In this document: positions 26,547-34,998 of the stretch, one piece after another
Position numbering within the stretch: the first letter of the stretch is position 1
How the letters are laid out: each line of letters begins with the position of its first letter
Source: Ancylobacter pratisalsi
GTDB lineage: Bacteria; Pseudomonadota; Alphaproteobacteria; Rhizobiales; Xanthobacteraceae
DNA length: 64,000 nucleotides
Assembly (NCBI RefSeq): GCF_010669125.1
Contig: NZ_CP048630.1
Location: forward strand, 434,001 to 498,000
Reading direction: 5' to 3'
Notes under the pieces: generated by a model
Database searches by the model: none
Told to the model about the DNA's origin: nothing
The model's input: the letters and a program-made list of their open reading frames with translations, nothing else
Translations under genes and position numbers: made by a program

Positions 26547-26559
26547 GTGACAATGTCAC
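26547..26559. promoter_or_regulatory. Operator palindrome before the methyltransferase operon
   Basis: GTGACAATGTCAC is a perfect 6+1+6 palindrome located 7 bases upstream of the GTG/ATG starts of the methyltransferase and between two divergent transcription units. A repressor binding here could control both the leftward methyltransferase operon and the rightward small genes. Confidence 0.6.
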
Positions 26560-26592
26560 AGTAAAAAGGATCATCTTCGGAGGAGGCGCGCG

Positions 26593-26748
26593 ATGATCGA
26601 GTTCTTCATTGTCAAGGTCCGGGACGGATTCTCGCTGATCGCCGACGGCGAAAAGATCGCCGTCTTCGCCAGTGCCGGAATGGCCGCCGAAATGGCCATC
26701 AGGTTTGCGCAGGACACACAGGCGCACAGCTACCGGATCATCTATTGA
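26593..26748 (+). CDS. 51-residue phage protein
   Basis: ORF from ATG 26593 with AGGAGG about six bases upstream, product opening MIEFFIVKVRDGFSLIADG and ending YRIIY. The compact alpha/beta chain resembles DUF2188-like small phage proteins. It overlaps the next HTH gene (TTGA). Confidence 0.6.
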   Translation: MIEFFIVKVRDGFSLIADGEKIAVFASAGMAAEMAIRFAQDTQAHSYRIIY

Positions 26749-26945
26749 GCCCGCCGGAGTTCCGGGAATGGCGCCTGCGGCTGGGTTTGACCCAGGCGCA
26801 GGCCGCGCGGGCGCTCGGTCTAGCGACGACGTCGGATGGGACGTCGTCAGACGCCGTACGCCACTACGAGAACGGCCGACGCTCGGTTCCGCAGACCGTG
26901 GCGATCCTGTGCCAATATATCGAACGTTATGGGCCGCTTGCCTGA
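26745..26945 (+). CDS. Small XRE-type HTH regulator (TTG start)
   Basis: 66 residues. HTH core FREWRLRLGLTQAQAARALG then VRHYENGRRSVP. It starts at TTG 26745, overlapping the previous stop. Its stop abuts the convergent helicase gene (26946). It is a candidate for binding the palindrome at 26547-26559. The target is inferred. Confidence 0.7.
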   Translation: MSPPEFREWRLRLGLTQAQAARALGLATTSDGTSSDAVRHYENGRRSVPQTVAILCQYIERYGPLA

Positions 26946-28340
26946 TCATGCGGCCTCTCCGATCCAGTCGGGAAGTTGCATCCGCAGCGCCGGGGCATAA
27001 GCGCCCCGCTCGCGCGTGACCCCACGCACCGCGCGGGAGGAGAAGCCGGCCATGTGCCGCACCATTGCCGCCGCCATACGCTCGGCATCGGCCTCCTTGC
27101 GGCGCTGGTTCGCCAACACCGCACCCTCGGCCTCGGCGACCACGAAGTGCACGTTGACGGGCATCGTCTGGCCGAAGCGCCAGAAGCGGCGGATGGACTG
27201 GTAGACCTGTTCGAAGCTGTCGGTCAGGCCGACGAAGCCGGTATCGGCGCAGTGCTGCCAGTTCATGCCGAAACCGGCGATCGAGGGCTTGGTCACCAGC
27301 ACGCGGATGCGGCCCTCGGAGAAGGCGACGAGCTTGCGTTCCTTCTCGTCCGGATCGTCGCTGCCGCGCACCTCGACCGCCCCGGGAATGATGGCTGTCA
27401 GCCCCTCGCTCTCGGCGTTCAGGTTGCACCACCACACGCACGGCCGGTCGGCAGGCGTCAGGCTCGCCGCCTTGGCGATCCGCTGCGCGACCGTCTCCCG
27501 GCGGGCGGCAAGCCGGTCCTTCAGCGTCACGGCAACCGGGGCGAACAGGCCGAAATCGCCTTCCGCCGCCGGCGCGCTCACCATGTGCTCGAACTGGCGC
27601 AGCGGCGGCAGCCGATAGGCGCCATCCTCATATCCGAGGTCGGAGGGCCGGCGCAGCATCACCGCCCAGCTCGCCATCCAGTGCCAGAAGGCATCCTCGG
27701 CGTGCCCCTTCAGGCGCCACTGGCGGGTGTCGCCGCCGTCATGGGTGAAGAAGGTGGCGAGCATGTCGGTGTAGCTCATCACGCCGAGAAATTCGGCGTG
27801 GTTGCCCAGCTCCATGAAGTCGTTCGGCGCCGGCGTCGCCGTGGCAGCGAGGCGGAAGGGAATGCCCGCGCATTCCTCGATAAGCCGCGTGCGGTAATGC
27901 CCGTCCGTGGATTTGAGGATCGAGCTTTCGTCGAGGATGACGCCGGCAAAGCGCGACGTGTCGAAATGGTCGAGCTTCTGGAAATTGGTGATGTTGGTGC
28001 CCGGCTCGCATTCGCGGCCGGCGCGCACCACGCGTGCTGCCAGGCCGAACTTCTCCGCCTCGCGCCCGAGCTGGGCAGAGACGGCGAGCGGGGCGAGGTG
28101 CAGCACATCGCCGCCGGTCTCGCGGTGCACCGCCTGCGCCCATGCCAGCTCCATCAGGCTCTTTCCGAGCCCGGTTCCGGCAAACAGCGCCGCCCGACCG
28201 CGCTTCAGTGCCCAGCCCGTCACCGCCGCCTGGAAGTCGAACAGGCATTCGGGCAGGTCGCGCGGCTCGGGAATGCCACTCGGCGGGTCGAGCAAGGCCT
28301 TGCCGGCGAGGAACTGGCGATAGGCGGAAAGATCGCTCAC
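26946..28340 (-). CDS. SNF2/DEAD-type DNA helicase
   Basis: 464 residues, GTG start at 28340 overlapping the HNH stop (GTGA). Walker [17 protein letters not shown], motif [13 protein letters not shown], motif [14 protein letters not shown], and motif [22 protein letters not shown] are all present. It is a phage replication/recombination helicase. The upstream in-frame part to 28607 is out of its operon context and is the shadow of the HNH gene. Confidence 0.9.
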   Translation of the reverse strand: MSDLSAYRQFLAGKALLDPPSGIPEPRDLPECLFDFQAAVTGWALKRGRAALFAGTGLGKSLMELAWAQAVHRETGGDVLHLAPLAVSAQLGREAEKFGLAARVVRAGRECEPGTNITNFQKLDHFDTSRFAGVILDESSILKSTDGHYRTRLIEECAGIPFRLAATATPAPNDFMELGNHAEFLGVMSYTDMLATFFTHDGGDTRQWRLKGHAEDAFWHWMASWAVMLRRPSDLGYEDGAYRLPPLRQFEHMVSAPAAEGDFGLFAPVAVTLKDRLAARRETVAQRIAKAASLTPADRPCVWWCNLNAESEGLTAIIPGAVEVRGSDDPDEKERKLVAFSEGRIRVLVTKPSIAGFGMNWQHCADTGFVGLTDSFEQVYQSIRRFWRFGQTMPVNVHFVVAEAEGAVLANQRRKEADAERMAAAMVRHMAGFSSRAVRGVTRERGAYAPALRMQLPDWIGEAA

Positions 28341-28684
28341 GACACCGCCTCCGCAACGAGGCGTGCGCGGCGACGCGCATAGGCCAGCTTCATGTTGCGC
28401 TTCTGGAACACCGGCCGCAGATGCGCCGGATTGCAGCAGCGCCGCGCGGCGCAGACGTGGTCGAGCTGCTCGCCCTTGCGCAGCGGTCGCCCGCCGGAAA
28501 TCTGCCACACCAGCCGGTGCACCGACTGCGTGACGCCGAGCCATTTGACGCGGCCATAGCCGCCCCCGCGCCCGCTGCCACTGGTGGCTCCCTGCCAAAT
28601 CCAGCATCCGGTCACGAGGTCCTCGCCGACCATGGCAAGCAATCGCGGAGGAAGATTGGTGCGGGTAAAGACCTGTCCGCTCAT
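28337..28684 (-). CDS. HNH homing-type endonuclease
   Basis: 115 residues. His-rich core: [32 protein letters not shown]. This is the HNH variant typical of free-standing phage homing endonucleases. It is inserted between dnaA-like and helicase genes with GTGA and ATGA overlaps, so it does not break a gene. Confidence 0.85.
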   Translation of the reverse strand: MSGQVFTRTNLPPRLLAMVGEDLVTGCWIWQGATSGSGRGGGYGRVKWLGVTQSVHRLVWQISGGRPLRKGEQLDHVCAARRCCNPAHLRPVFQKRNMKLAYARRRARLVAEAVS

Positions 28685-30111
28685 ATCCCGCCCCCGATCG
28701 TCCGGCGAAGGCTCGCCACTTCCGCGCGCAGGTCAGGGTCGCGTGCCACCAGCCCGGCTACCTTGCGCACCGCATGCAGCACCGTCGTGTGGTCGCGCCC
28801 GCCGAACAGCCGCCCGATCTCCGGCAGCGAGCGCAGCGTCATTTCCTTGGTCAGGTACATCGCCACCTGGCGCGGTCGCACCACATTGGCGGTGCGCCGC
28901 TGCGACAGGAGATCCTCATGCGAGACGCGGTAGTGCCGGATCACGGCGCGCTGTACATCCGCAATCCGCACCTGCTTCCCGATGGTCTCGCGCATCAGCC
29001 CCGCCAGCAGGGTGCGCGCGTCATCCACCTGCGGAAGCGCCCCTTCCAGCCGCACCTGCGCGGCGATCCGGTTCACCGCGCCCTCGAGCTGGCGCCCCTC
29101 ATGGCCGCAATGCTCGGCGATGAAGCCGGAGATCGCGGCGCGCGCGTCATGGTCGGCATCGGGAGCGACATGGAGCAGACGCACATCGACATAGGCAAGC
29201 CGCAACTCCCGCTCCATCGGCGTGATCTCCGCAACCAGCGCTCCCCCGAGGCGCGAGAGCAGGCTGTCGTCATATCCTTCCAGCTCCGCCGGCTCGCAGT
29301 CGGCGGCGAGTGCGCTCGCCATCCCCGCGTCCAGTCGCGCGCGCATCAAGGCGGCGAATTCCCGTCGCGCCAGCGCTCCGGTGATCAGCCGCACATCGTC
29401 GATCAGCACGAGCGGCGCCGCGCGCAGCGCGTGGAGCGCGTCCGGCCTGCCCTGCTTCGCCGCCTCCGCCACGGCCATCGTGAACGAAGAGGCGGTGAGA
29501 TAGACCGCCTCGCCCCCCGCCGCCCGCACCATCGCGGCGCACCCCTGAAGGAGATGGCTCTTGCCGAGCCCCGTGCCGCCATGGAGGTAGAGCGGCGCCA
29601 GGGGCGCACCTCGCGCCAGGTCGAATATCGCCGCGCGGGCAAGCGCATTGCTCCCTCCCGCAATATGAGCGCCGAGATGCATGCGCGGATCTAGAGGCGC
29701 GCCGATCCCCGCCATCATCTCCGGCACCATGGGCGCCACGGGCACGACGGATGGGACAAGGGCCGCCCCATAGGGGGGTGATGGCGGCGGCACAGGTTCG
29801 GGGGCGGCATGCACAGCCCGCGCGCGCGCGTCCCGCAGCATGATCGCTGATCCCGCGATGCCAATCTCCTCGCGCCATCGCGCGGCAAGCCATTTCCCAT
29901 AGCGCCGCTCCACCCACCGGCGCAGGAAGGGTGTCGGTGTACTGAGATGGACGACGCCGTCCACCACCCGCTCAAAGCGCACCGTGTGGCACCAGATCTC
30001 GAAGTCTTCCGCCCCGATCGCGGCGCGCAGCTCCTCACGGATCCGTGCCCACAAGGTCTCCATCCCGTCATCATCAGAGCGGGTGTCCATGGCCTCACTT
30101 ATCGGCGTCAT
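28681..30111 (-). CDS. DnaA-like replication initiator encoded by prophage
   Basis: 476 residues. Start at ATG 30111 is preferred because of GAGGTGA upstream. Domain I resembles DnaA N-terminus ([20 protein letters not shown]). A Pro-rich linker follows (about 105-120). The AAA+ domain has [13 protein letters not shown] (about 178-190) and Walker B LVLIDD (about 235). Domain IV carries the DnaA signature [20 protein letters not shown] then [11 protein letters not shown]. The chain is divergent and Ala-rich. Full four-domain DnaA proteins are unusual in phages. Confidence 0.88.
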   Translation of the reverse strand: MTPISEAMDTRSDDDGMETLWARIREELRAAIGAEDFEIWCHTVRFERVVDGVVHLSTPTPFLRRWVERRYGKWLAARWREEIGIAGSAIMLRDARARAVHAAPEPVPPPSPPYGAALVPSVVPVAPMVPEMMAGIGAPLDPRMHLGAHIAGGSNALARAAIFDLARGAPLAPLYLHGGTGLGKSHLLQGCAAMVRAAGGEAVYLTASSFTMAVAEAAKQGRPDALHALRAAPLVLIDDVRLITGALARREFAALMRARLDAGMASALAADCEPAELEGYDDSLLSRLGGALVAEITPMERELRLAYVDVRLLHVAPDADHDARAAISGFIAEHCGHEGRQLEGAVNRIAAQVRLEGALPQVDDARTLLAGLMRETIGKQVRIADVQRAVIRHYRVSHEDLLSQRRTANVVRPRQVAMYLTKEMTLRSLPEIGRLFGGRDHTTVLHAVRKVAGLVARDPDLRAEVASLRRTIGGGI

Positions 30112-30655
30112 CAAAATCACCTCGTGATATCAGGGTGTTACAGCGGGTGTTTCCCGTGACGCCGGCCGTCTCGGCCTGCAAAGAGCCCAGCGGGCGCGGC
30201 GCGGCGGGCGCGGTGTAGTCCTGCGGAAGCCGCCCGATATAGGCGGCAAGCCGCGCCAACGAATCGAAGCTCAGGCAATGCCCGTTCTCGCAGCGCGAAA
30301 CCGTGGCCAGCGACACCCCGGCGATGGCGGCGCAGCGCCGGGCGGAATGCCCGCGTCCCTCGCGCACCATACGCAGCCCGGCCCCGAGCGAGGCCCAGCA
30401 CACCGGCCCGCGCGGGGCTATGCCGGGCGGGGTGGAAATAGACACCGGCGTCACCCCGACCGCATGACAAATCGCCATGTGCGCGTCGGCACCCACCGGG
30501 CGCCCGGCCGCCGCATTGCGCCATATCCGGCGATCGATGCGCGAGGCCGCGCACAGCACATCGAGATCGGCGGGCGAAAGCCTGAAGGTCGCAAGCCGCG
30601 CGGCAAGGCGCAGGCGACGTGCAAGGGCGGTCATGGCGGTGTCCTCCATGCTCAT
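30095..30655 (-). CDS. HTH protein with C-terminal XRE domain
   Basis: 186 residues from ATG 30655 (TGATG). An N-terminal helical part (LSPADLDVLCAASRIDRR) is followed by a canonical XRE HTH at about 95-150 (ARRCAAIAGVSLATVSRCEN and GHCLSFDSLARLAAYIG). Its end overlaps the dnaA-like gene start. It is probably a regulator or accessory DNA-binding factor of replication. Confidence 0.75.
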   Translation of the reverse strand: MSMEDTAMTALARRLRLAARLATFRLSPADLDVLCAASRIDRRIWRNAAAGRPVGADAHMAICHAVGVTPVSISTPPGIAPRGPVCWASLGAGLRMVREGRGHSARRCAAIAGVSLATVSRCENGHCLSFDSLARLAAYIGRLPQDYTAPAAPRPLGSLQAETAGVTGNTRCNTLISRGDFDDADK

Positions 30656-31149
30656 CACCGGGCCTTTTCGGAAAGCCGGGAATAGAGGTTGGACACCGCC
30701 ACCAGGACGTCGCGCACCAGGGGCAGCGCGTCGCGTGCCTCGTGGGGCGTAATCGCCACTCCGCCCTCGGACGCGGGCGCGACGGCGGCGAATATCCTCG
30801 CCACCACCTCGGCCATTTCCTGCATCGCTTCGGCTGTCAGTACCGCCGCAGGCTCATTGTCGGGAGGCATGGGGATGAACACCCCGCCCGCGCATAGCGC
30901 CAGATGCTCCGCCCCCGCCGTGCAGCCGAACTGCCGGGTCAGCTGCACCACGCGGGCATAGGAGATTTCAGAGCCGCTCTTCTCCGGGTCCAGCTGGGCG
31001 CGCAGCGTCCAGTGCGACACGCCGAGGAAGTCGGCGGCGACGGCGAGCCCCTCGGAGGCCGCGCCCTTGGCTCCATGGGCCTCGCCGATGGCATCGAACA
31101 GGCGGTCGAGCGCGTCATGCGCGCTTCCTGGAAGCGGGCGCTTGGTCAT
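30655..31149 (-). CDS. Phage regulatory protein CII-like (CP76-type)
   Basis: 164 residues. The motif LGVSHWTLRAQLDPEKSGSE fits the phage regulatory CII (CP76) family, in which a degenerate HTH ends in the NP/DPE pattern. The rest is helical. Directly downstream of the Cro-like gene, it is in the position of a lysis-lysogeny regulator. Confidence 0.75.
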   Translation of the reverse strand: MTKRPLPGSAHDALDRLFDAIGEAHGAKGAASEGLAVAADFLGVSHWTLRAQLDPEKSGSEISYARVVQLTRQFGCTAGAEHLALCAGGVFIPMPPDNEPAAVLTAEAMQEMAEVVARIFAAVAPASEGGVAITPHEARDALPLVRDVLVAVSNLYSRLSEKAR

Positions 31150-31388
31150 CCCAACACCTCATGATGATTGGCATTTCCCGGCGCCGGAGGCGGCGGCAGG
31201 ATGGTGGGCATGAAGTCCGTCGCCGTTACCGCTCCATTCGTTGCAACCTGAATTGCCGCAACAGTCGCCAAGCTCGGTGTCGCGCGGCCGGTACGGAGGC
31301 GAGTAACAAACGAACGTTCTCGACCGATCCGCTCTGCGAACGCGGCATCGGTCAGCTCATTTGCGGCGAGATAATTGGCAAGGTTCAT
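31146..31388 (-). CDS. Cro-like repressor
   Basis: 80 residues from ATG 31388. HTH: NYLAANELTDAAFAERIGRE followed by RSFVTRLRTGRATPSLATV. It is divergent to the CI-like gene with the operators between them, the standard Cro position, and leads the leftward replication operon. Confidence 0.82.
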   Translation of the reverse strand: MNLANYLAANELTDAAFAERIGRERSFVTRLRTGRATPSLATVAAIQVATNGAVTATDFMPTILPPPPAPGNANHHEVLG

Positions 31389-31399
31389 ACGCGATAAAG

Positions 31400-31439
31400 T
31401 GCATGTCATGCACTGTGCATGTCAAGCACAACGTGCACC
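31400..31439. promoter_or_regulatory. Immunity operators OL-type: two 15-bp palindromes plus a half-site
   Basis: GTGCATGTCATGCAC (31400-31414, perfect 6+3+6) and GTGCATGTCAAGCAC (31416-31430), with GTGCAC at 31434-31439. They lie between the Cro-like and CI-like starts. Centres are 16 bp apart. The same consensus recurs at 32658-32706. Confidence 0.85.
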
Positions 31440-31481
31440 CCATGCCGTCGCTACGCGACCTGTAACGCGAGACAATGCGAC

Positions 31482-31832
31482 ATGGCACCGATCCCAAAAC
31501 CCAAGCGCCAGCGACAACGCCACTTCATCAAGCAGTGGCGCATAAACGCCAACCTCACCCAACAAAGGGCGGCGGATCGAATCGGCATGTCGCGGGAGAA
31601 CTATGGACGGATCGAAAATGGAAAAGTGCCATACGATCAGGACTTCCTCGAGGAAGCAGCAAAGGCCTTCAACTGCTCTCCTGCCGATCTGATCATGCGC
31701 GATCCGAGCGCCCCTAATGCACCATGGTCAATTTGGGAAACGCTCAAGCCAGACCAGCAAGAAGAGGCGCTCGATTTCATTCGATTTATTCAATCGCGTG
31801 GCAAAAAGGCCAATGATGACAAGGCGGCCTAA
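31482..31832 (+). CDS. CI-like repressor (XRE)
   Basis: 116 residues from ATG 31482. HTH RINANLTQQRAADRIGMSRE, NYGRIENGKVPY; the C-terminal part is short and helical (no LexA-type peptidase). Absence of a self-cleavage domain implies induction by an antirepressor or another route, not simple RecA cleavage. It is the only rightward regulator at the operator cluster. Confidence 0.83.
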   Translation: MAPIPKPKRQRQRHFIKQWRINANLTQQRAADRIGMSRENYGRIENGKVPYDQDFLEEAAKAFNCSPADLIMRDPSAPNAPWSIWETLKPDQQEEALDFIRFIQSRGKKANDDKAA

Positions 31833-31849
31833 CTTCGGATACATGCATC

Positions 31850-31975
31850 ATGAGCGAAGAAAAGAAGAAAGATCCTCCTCCACCTCCACCTCCGCCGGCG
31901 CCAACCCAGCACCAGCGCAGCGAGTGCCAGGTAGAGCTCGATCAGAAGCAAGCACAACGTCGTTCAGGTCGCTAG
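31850..31975 (+). CDS. Possible Pro-rich small protein
   Basis: ORF of 41 residues from ATG 31850, starting MSEEKKKDPPPPPPPPAP. It is downstream of the repressor on the same strand and converges with the membrane-protein gene, overlapping its end by 12 bp. Ribosome site weak. Function unknown. Confidence 0.35.
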   Translation: MSEEKKKDPPPPPPPPAPTQHQRSECQVELDQKQAQRRSGR

Positions 31976-32470
31976 TAGAGCATAGAGCAGACTAAACATC
32001 ACGGTAGAGATAGCTGCCGCTGGAGCGGCAGCTATCCCACACGCGCGGGCGCGACCGAGCCAGTCGCTCAATTCTCGATTGATCTCGTCATTGTCATGGT
32101 CTGTCGCAATCATCCCGGCGGTGTATGCCTTGATGATGCCATCCTCCCCGATACCATGATCAATGGTCCATTGCCAGAACGCGCTTTCCCGCCCTGGCAA
32201 AGTGATTTTAGATGTGGCGAGGATGCGGTAACAGCAAAGCCCGCCGAGCATAAAGGCGATACCTGGACCTATCAGGGATGCCGCAAAGAGTTTTGCCGAC
32301 ATCGAAGCTGCCGCCATTGCGGCAGCGGCGCCTGAAATACATGCCACGCTAAGCATCGAATACGTCCCAAGCAATGCGACTGCCTGCTGATCCTGCGAAC
32401 GAAGTAGTTCGATCACGGCTTGGCGGCGTGCGCGCATATCGTCCAGAGCGAGTTGGGAAATGGATGTCAT
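31964..32470 (-). CDS. Membrane protein in immunity region (candidate exclusion factor)
   Basis: 168 residues from ATG 32470. After a charged N-terminal helix (DDMRARRQAVIELLRSQDQQ) come hydrophobic segments VALLGTYSMLSVACISGAAA and FAASLIGPGIAFMLGGLCCY, then a soluble part and a last segment IAAAPAAAISTVMFSLLYAL. The layout recalls SLATT-like or superinfection-exclusion membrane proteins. It lies between the repressor and the early operon on the opposite strand, a typical site for lysogeny-expressed exclusion genes. Confidence 0.6.
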   Translation of the reverse strand: MTSISQLALDDMRARRQAVIELLRSQDQQAVALLGTYSMLSVACISGAAAAMAAASMSAKLFAASLIGPGIAFMLGGLCCYRILATSKITLPGRESAFWQWTIDHGIGEDGIIKAYTAGMIATDHDNDEINRELSDWLGRARACGIAAAPAAAISTVMFSLLYALLAT

Positions 32471-32657
32471 GGCAGATCCTCGTAGTGGCGTCTTGTGGCG
32501 ATAGGCGCAATCTCTGCGCATGATGCCTTGATGCGTCGTCTGTCGCACCGGCGATTTGATGAGGTCGGCGCCGCAACTTCTGCTGCTGATACGCGGAAGA
32601 TGCACCGGCCGCCGATTCGTCCTCGCAATGCAAGTGATCGATGATACATCGGCGAGT

Positions 32658-32706
32658 GTGCATGAGATACACTTTTCTCGTTGACAGATAAGTGCATCCC
32701 ATGCAC
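32658..32706 (+). promoter_or_regulatory. Early rightward promoter with two repressor operators
   Basis: GTGCATGAGATACAC (32658-32672) and GTGCATCCCATGCAC (32692-32706) copy the immunity operator consensus. TTGACA (32681-32686) lies between them as a -35 box, and the second operator covers the spacer. The -10 is less clear (ATCTTA near 32707). It precedes the rightward operon from 32739. Confidence 0.8.
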
Positions 32707-32738
32707 ATCTTAACCCATCAACCAGATGGGAGCCCCTC

Positions 32739-32987
32739 ATGCAGACCTCACCGACCCGAAACCGCACCGGCCGCGCGGGCAAGGCCCGCGCCATTGACGC
32801 TATCGCCGCCGCGCATGAGCGCGAGGTCGAGCGTCTCGCCCGCGACATCGAATCCATTCAGTCCGCCAGCGGCAGCGTGAAGGATGAGGATCTCCTCACC
32901 CTCGGCTGGTCGCTGCCAAAGATCGCCGAGCTCGCCCCCGACGCGCTGAAGCGCGTGCGCGGCCGTGCCCTGCGCGAAATGAACTGA
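32739..32987 (+). CDS. Small early phage protein
   Basis: 82 residues, ATG 32739 with GGGAG upstream. Helical and charged (AIAAAHEREVERLARDIESI), C-terminus KRVRGRALREMN. It is the first gene under the repressed early promoter. No function recognised. Confidence 0.68.
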   Translation: MQTSPTRNRTGRAGKARAIDAIAAAHEREVERLARDIESIQSASGSVKDEDLLTLGWSLPKIAELAPDALKRVRGRALREMN

Positions 32988-33034
32988 TCCCCCTCCCGAC
33001 CCCTGGCGCGCCTCCCCCTGGCGCCAGGAACTGA

Positions 33035-33065
33035 CCGGAGCGGGCATCCGCCGCGCCCGCTCCGG
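33035..33065 (+). terminator. Strong hairpin after the first early gene
   Basis: An 11-bp perfect stem (CCGGAGCGGGC/GCCCGCTCCGG) with a 9-nt loop, followed by CTCTTCTCCC. It lies 47 bp after the 32739 gene stop. Weak T-tract, so partial terminator or antitermination target. Confidence 0.5.
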
Positions 33066-33094
33066 CTCTTCTCCCGCCTGCGATGGAGGACGCC

Positions 33095-33634
33095 ATGCCG
33101 TTTCGCCTTCCCGCTTTCCTGCGCCGTCCGCTGCTGCGGGCCTGCTTCTCGGTGATGAACAGCCGCCGGCCGGATATGGTGATTGGCGGCACGGAGCGGC
33201 CCTATATGCGCCGCTGGTGGCTTCTGCCGAGAAACCGCTGGTTCAACGTCTACCTGCACCATTTCCTGCGCGATGATGATGACCGCGCGCTCCACGATCA
33301 TCCCTGGCATTCGCTTTCCGTGCTGCTGTCGGGGCAGTTGATCAAGACCTTTGCGCCGATCCCGGCCTTGGCCGCCTGTCCGGCGCATCAGCGCGCGCGC
33401 TCCCACGCGGCCGGCGCCATTGTCTGGCGCGGCTGCCGGTTCGCGCATCGCCTCGCGCTGCCGCTGGGTAGCGATCTGGAGCCGCGGCCCGCCGTCACCC
33501 TCTTCATCATCGGCCCGCGGGTGCGTGAATGGGGTTTCTGGTGCCCTTCATCCTCGCCCGCCGGCGGCTGGCGGCCCTGGCGCAAATTCGTGGCGCCGGA
33601 TGACCCCGGCGCCGTTGGCCCCGGCTGCGAGTGA
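33095..33634 (+). CDS. Cupin-like phage protein
   Basis: 179 residues from ATG 33095, preceded by GGAGG five bases upstream. The segment NVYLHHFLRDDDDRALHDHP followed by WHSLSVLLSG carries clustered His residues like a cupin metal site, and ends with a Trp-rich tail. The family occurs in many phages; ligand unknown. Confidence 0.7.
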   Translation: MPFRLPAFLRRPLLRACFSVMNSRRPDMVIGGTERPYMRRWWLLPRNRWFNVYLHHFLRDDDDRALHDHPWHSLSVLLSGQLIKTFAPIPALAACPAHQRARSHAAGAIVWRGCRFAHRLALPLGSDLEPRPAVTLFIIGPRVREWGFWCPSSSPAGGWRPWRKFVAPDDPGAVGPGCE

Positions 33635-33643
33635 GGGTGGGCC

Positions 33644-33787
33644 ATGGCGATCCTCTTCACCGCCCTCCTGCTCATTGCGAACTCGGTTCTCGCCCTGTGC
33701 GCCGGCCCTCGCCCTCTCGCCGTGGCGCATGCCTTCGCCTCCGGCGCCCTGGCGATGATCCTTTTTGTCCTGGTCACGGAGATCTGA
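33644..33787 (+). CDS. 47-residue membrane peptide
   Basis: ORF from ATG 33644 starting MAILFTALLLIANSVLALCA with a second hydrophobic stretch (ASGALAMILFVLVTEI). It is the first of three small membrane proteins encoded in a row with minimal spacing, so likely real. Confidence 0.55.
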   Translation: MAILFTALLLIANSVLALCAGPRPLAVAHAFASGALAMILFVLVTEI

Positions 33788-33789
33788 GC

Positions 33790-33894
33790 ATGTTGCGCGT
33801 TCTGCTCCACGAGGCCGCCACGCTTTGCGCCCTCGGCCTGTTCATCGCCGCCCTGAATGTGTGGGCCGGCGCAATCTCATGGGTGCTGCGATGA
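33790..33894 (+). CDS. 34-residue membrane peptide
   Basis: ORF from ATG 33790, two bases after the previous stop, MLRVLLHEAATLCALGLFIA then [14 protein letters not shown]. One membrane helix. The stop overlaps the next ATG (ATGA). Confidence 0.5.
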   Translation: MLRVLLHEAATLCALGLFIAALNVWAGAISWVLR

Positions 33895-34145
33895 GCGGCG
33901 CCATCCTGCTCGGCTTTCTGCTTGGCGCCGTCACCACCCTGCTTTTGGTCGGCATTGCCAGCGAATGCGCGCTCCGCCGCCGGCGCGAGCAGCGCGATGC
34001 CACGATGGACCGCATGCGCGGGGCACTGGCCTCCATCATTTCCACCTGCGGGCGCGACGGCGATGGCGAGGCCAGCGAGCGCATCCGGCACATCGCCACC
34101 AGCGGGCTGTATCCGCCGTCTGGGGAGGAATGGGATCGTGGCTAA
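33891..34145 (+). CDS. Membrane-anchored small protein
   Basis: 84 residues from ATG 33891. One N-terminal membrane helix ([20 protein letters not shown]), then a basic segment ([15 protein letters not shown]) and a soluble C-terminus. Spanin- or regulator-like topology, but in the early operon. Unknown function. Confidence 0.62.
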   Translation: MSGAILLGFLLGAVTTLLLVGIASECALRRRREQRDATMDRMRGALASIISTCGRDGDGEASERIRHIATSGLYPPSGEEWDRG

Positions 34146-34521
34146 GCGTTCCGATACCGACCGTTGGGGCAAGGCCGGCCGCCGCGCGGCCGAGGTCGTG
34201 GACGGCCCCTCCGCCCCGCCTACCAACGAGCCGATTTCCGAGGCCGCCGCCGGCTTCGCCAGCGAGCAGTTGCGGGCCTTCGTCGAGCGCATCGAGCGTC
34301 TCGAGGAAGAGAAGAAGTCGATCGCCGACGACATCAGGGATGTCTTCGCCGAGGCAAAGGGCAACGGCTTCGACACCAAGGCCCTGCGCGAGATCCTGCG
34401 CCGACGGAAGGCCGATCCCGACCAGCTCGCCGAGCATGAGGCGATCGGCGGCACCTACATGCACGCGCTCGGGATGATCGACTTCGACGACACGCCGCTC
34501 GGCCAGGTCGGGAGGGCATGA
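34138..34521 (+). CDS. GapR/DUF2312 family DNA-binding protein
   Basis: 127 residues, GTG start 34138 with GGGGAGG upstream, overlapping the previous stop. The DUF2312 signature is clear: [57 protein letters not shown]. GapR is the alphaproteobacterial protein that clamps overtwisted DNA ahead of replication forks and transcription. The phage copy with a 40-residue N-terminal extension probably assists phage DNA replication. Confidence 0.9.
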   Translation: MAKRSDTDRWGKAGRRAAEVVDGPSAPPTNEPISEAAAGFASEQLRAFVERIERLEEEKKSIADDIRDVFAEAKGNGFDTKALREILRRRKADPDQLAEHEAIGGTYMHALGMIDFDDTPLGQVGRA

Positions 34522-34994
34522 TGGTCACCGAACACGACCAAAATCACGAGGACCACGACGACCACGTTGCCGCATGGGCGGCGTGGCTGGTCGAGATGGA
34601 CTTCGACGCGACGGCCGCCGTGATCATCGGCGACGTCATCGCCGACATCCGCGCCGGCAGGGATGTCGACCTGCGCGCCGCGCTGGAAGATCTGGACGGT
34701 GCCGCTGAAGAGGCGGGCGACGACCAGGCGCGCGAAGACTATGCGATCGACTTCGATTGCCCCCCCATCTTCGAAGCCATCCTTGGCGAAGCGCGCGACC
34801 TTCTGCGGGTCGGGGAGCGCAAGGAGGCAGTCCGCCGGCTTCTCCTGCTGATCAACCCGAAATGGCCGAGCGAAGGCGCCTGCCAGGCTGCCTATCTCGG
34901 CGTGATGGCGGACCAGCGCGCCCGTCACGAAAGCATCGCCGCCTTTCTCGGCGACTTCATCAACACGCCGCTTGGCGCCACGCTCCTGAGGTAG
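34518..34994 (+). CDS. Phage hypothetical protein
   Basis: 158 residues. His/Asp-rich start ([19 protein letters not shown]) followed by a helical region. ATGA overlap with the GapR-like gene and 4-bp gap to the clamp gene. No motif assigned. Confidence 0.68.
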   Translation: MMVTEHDQNHEDHDDHVAAWAAWLVEMDFDATAAVIIGDVIADIRAGRDVDLRAALEDLDGAAEEAGDDQAREDYAIDFDCPPIFEAILGEARDLLRVGERKEAVRRLLLLINPKWPSEGACQAAYLGVMADQRARHESIAAFLGDFINTPLGATLLR

Positions 34995-34998
34995 CCCC

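Noticed and set aside
26515..27441. 308-residue minus ORF across the methyltransferase promoter
   Set aside because: Arg-rich composition; it overlaps the well-supported helicase and the small plus-strand genes.
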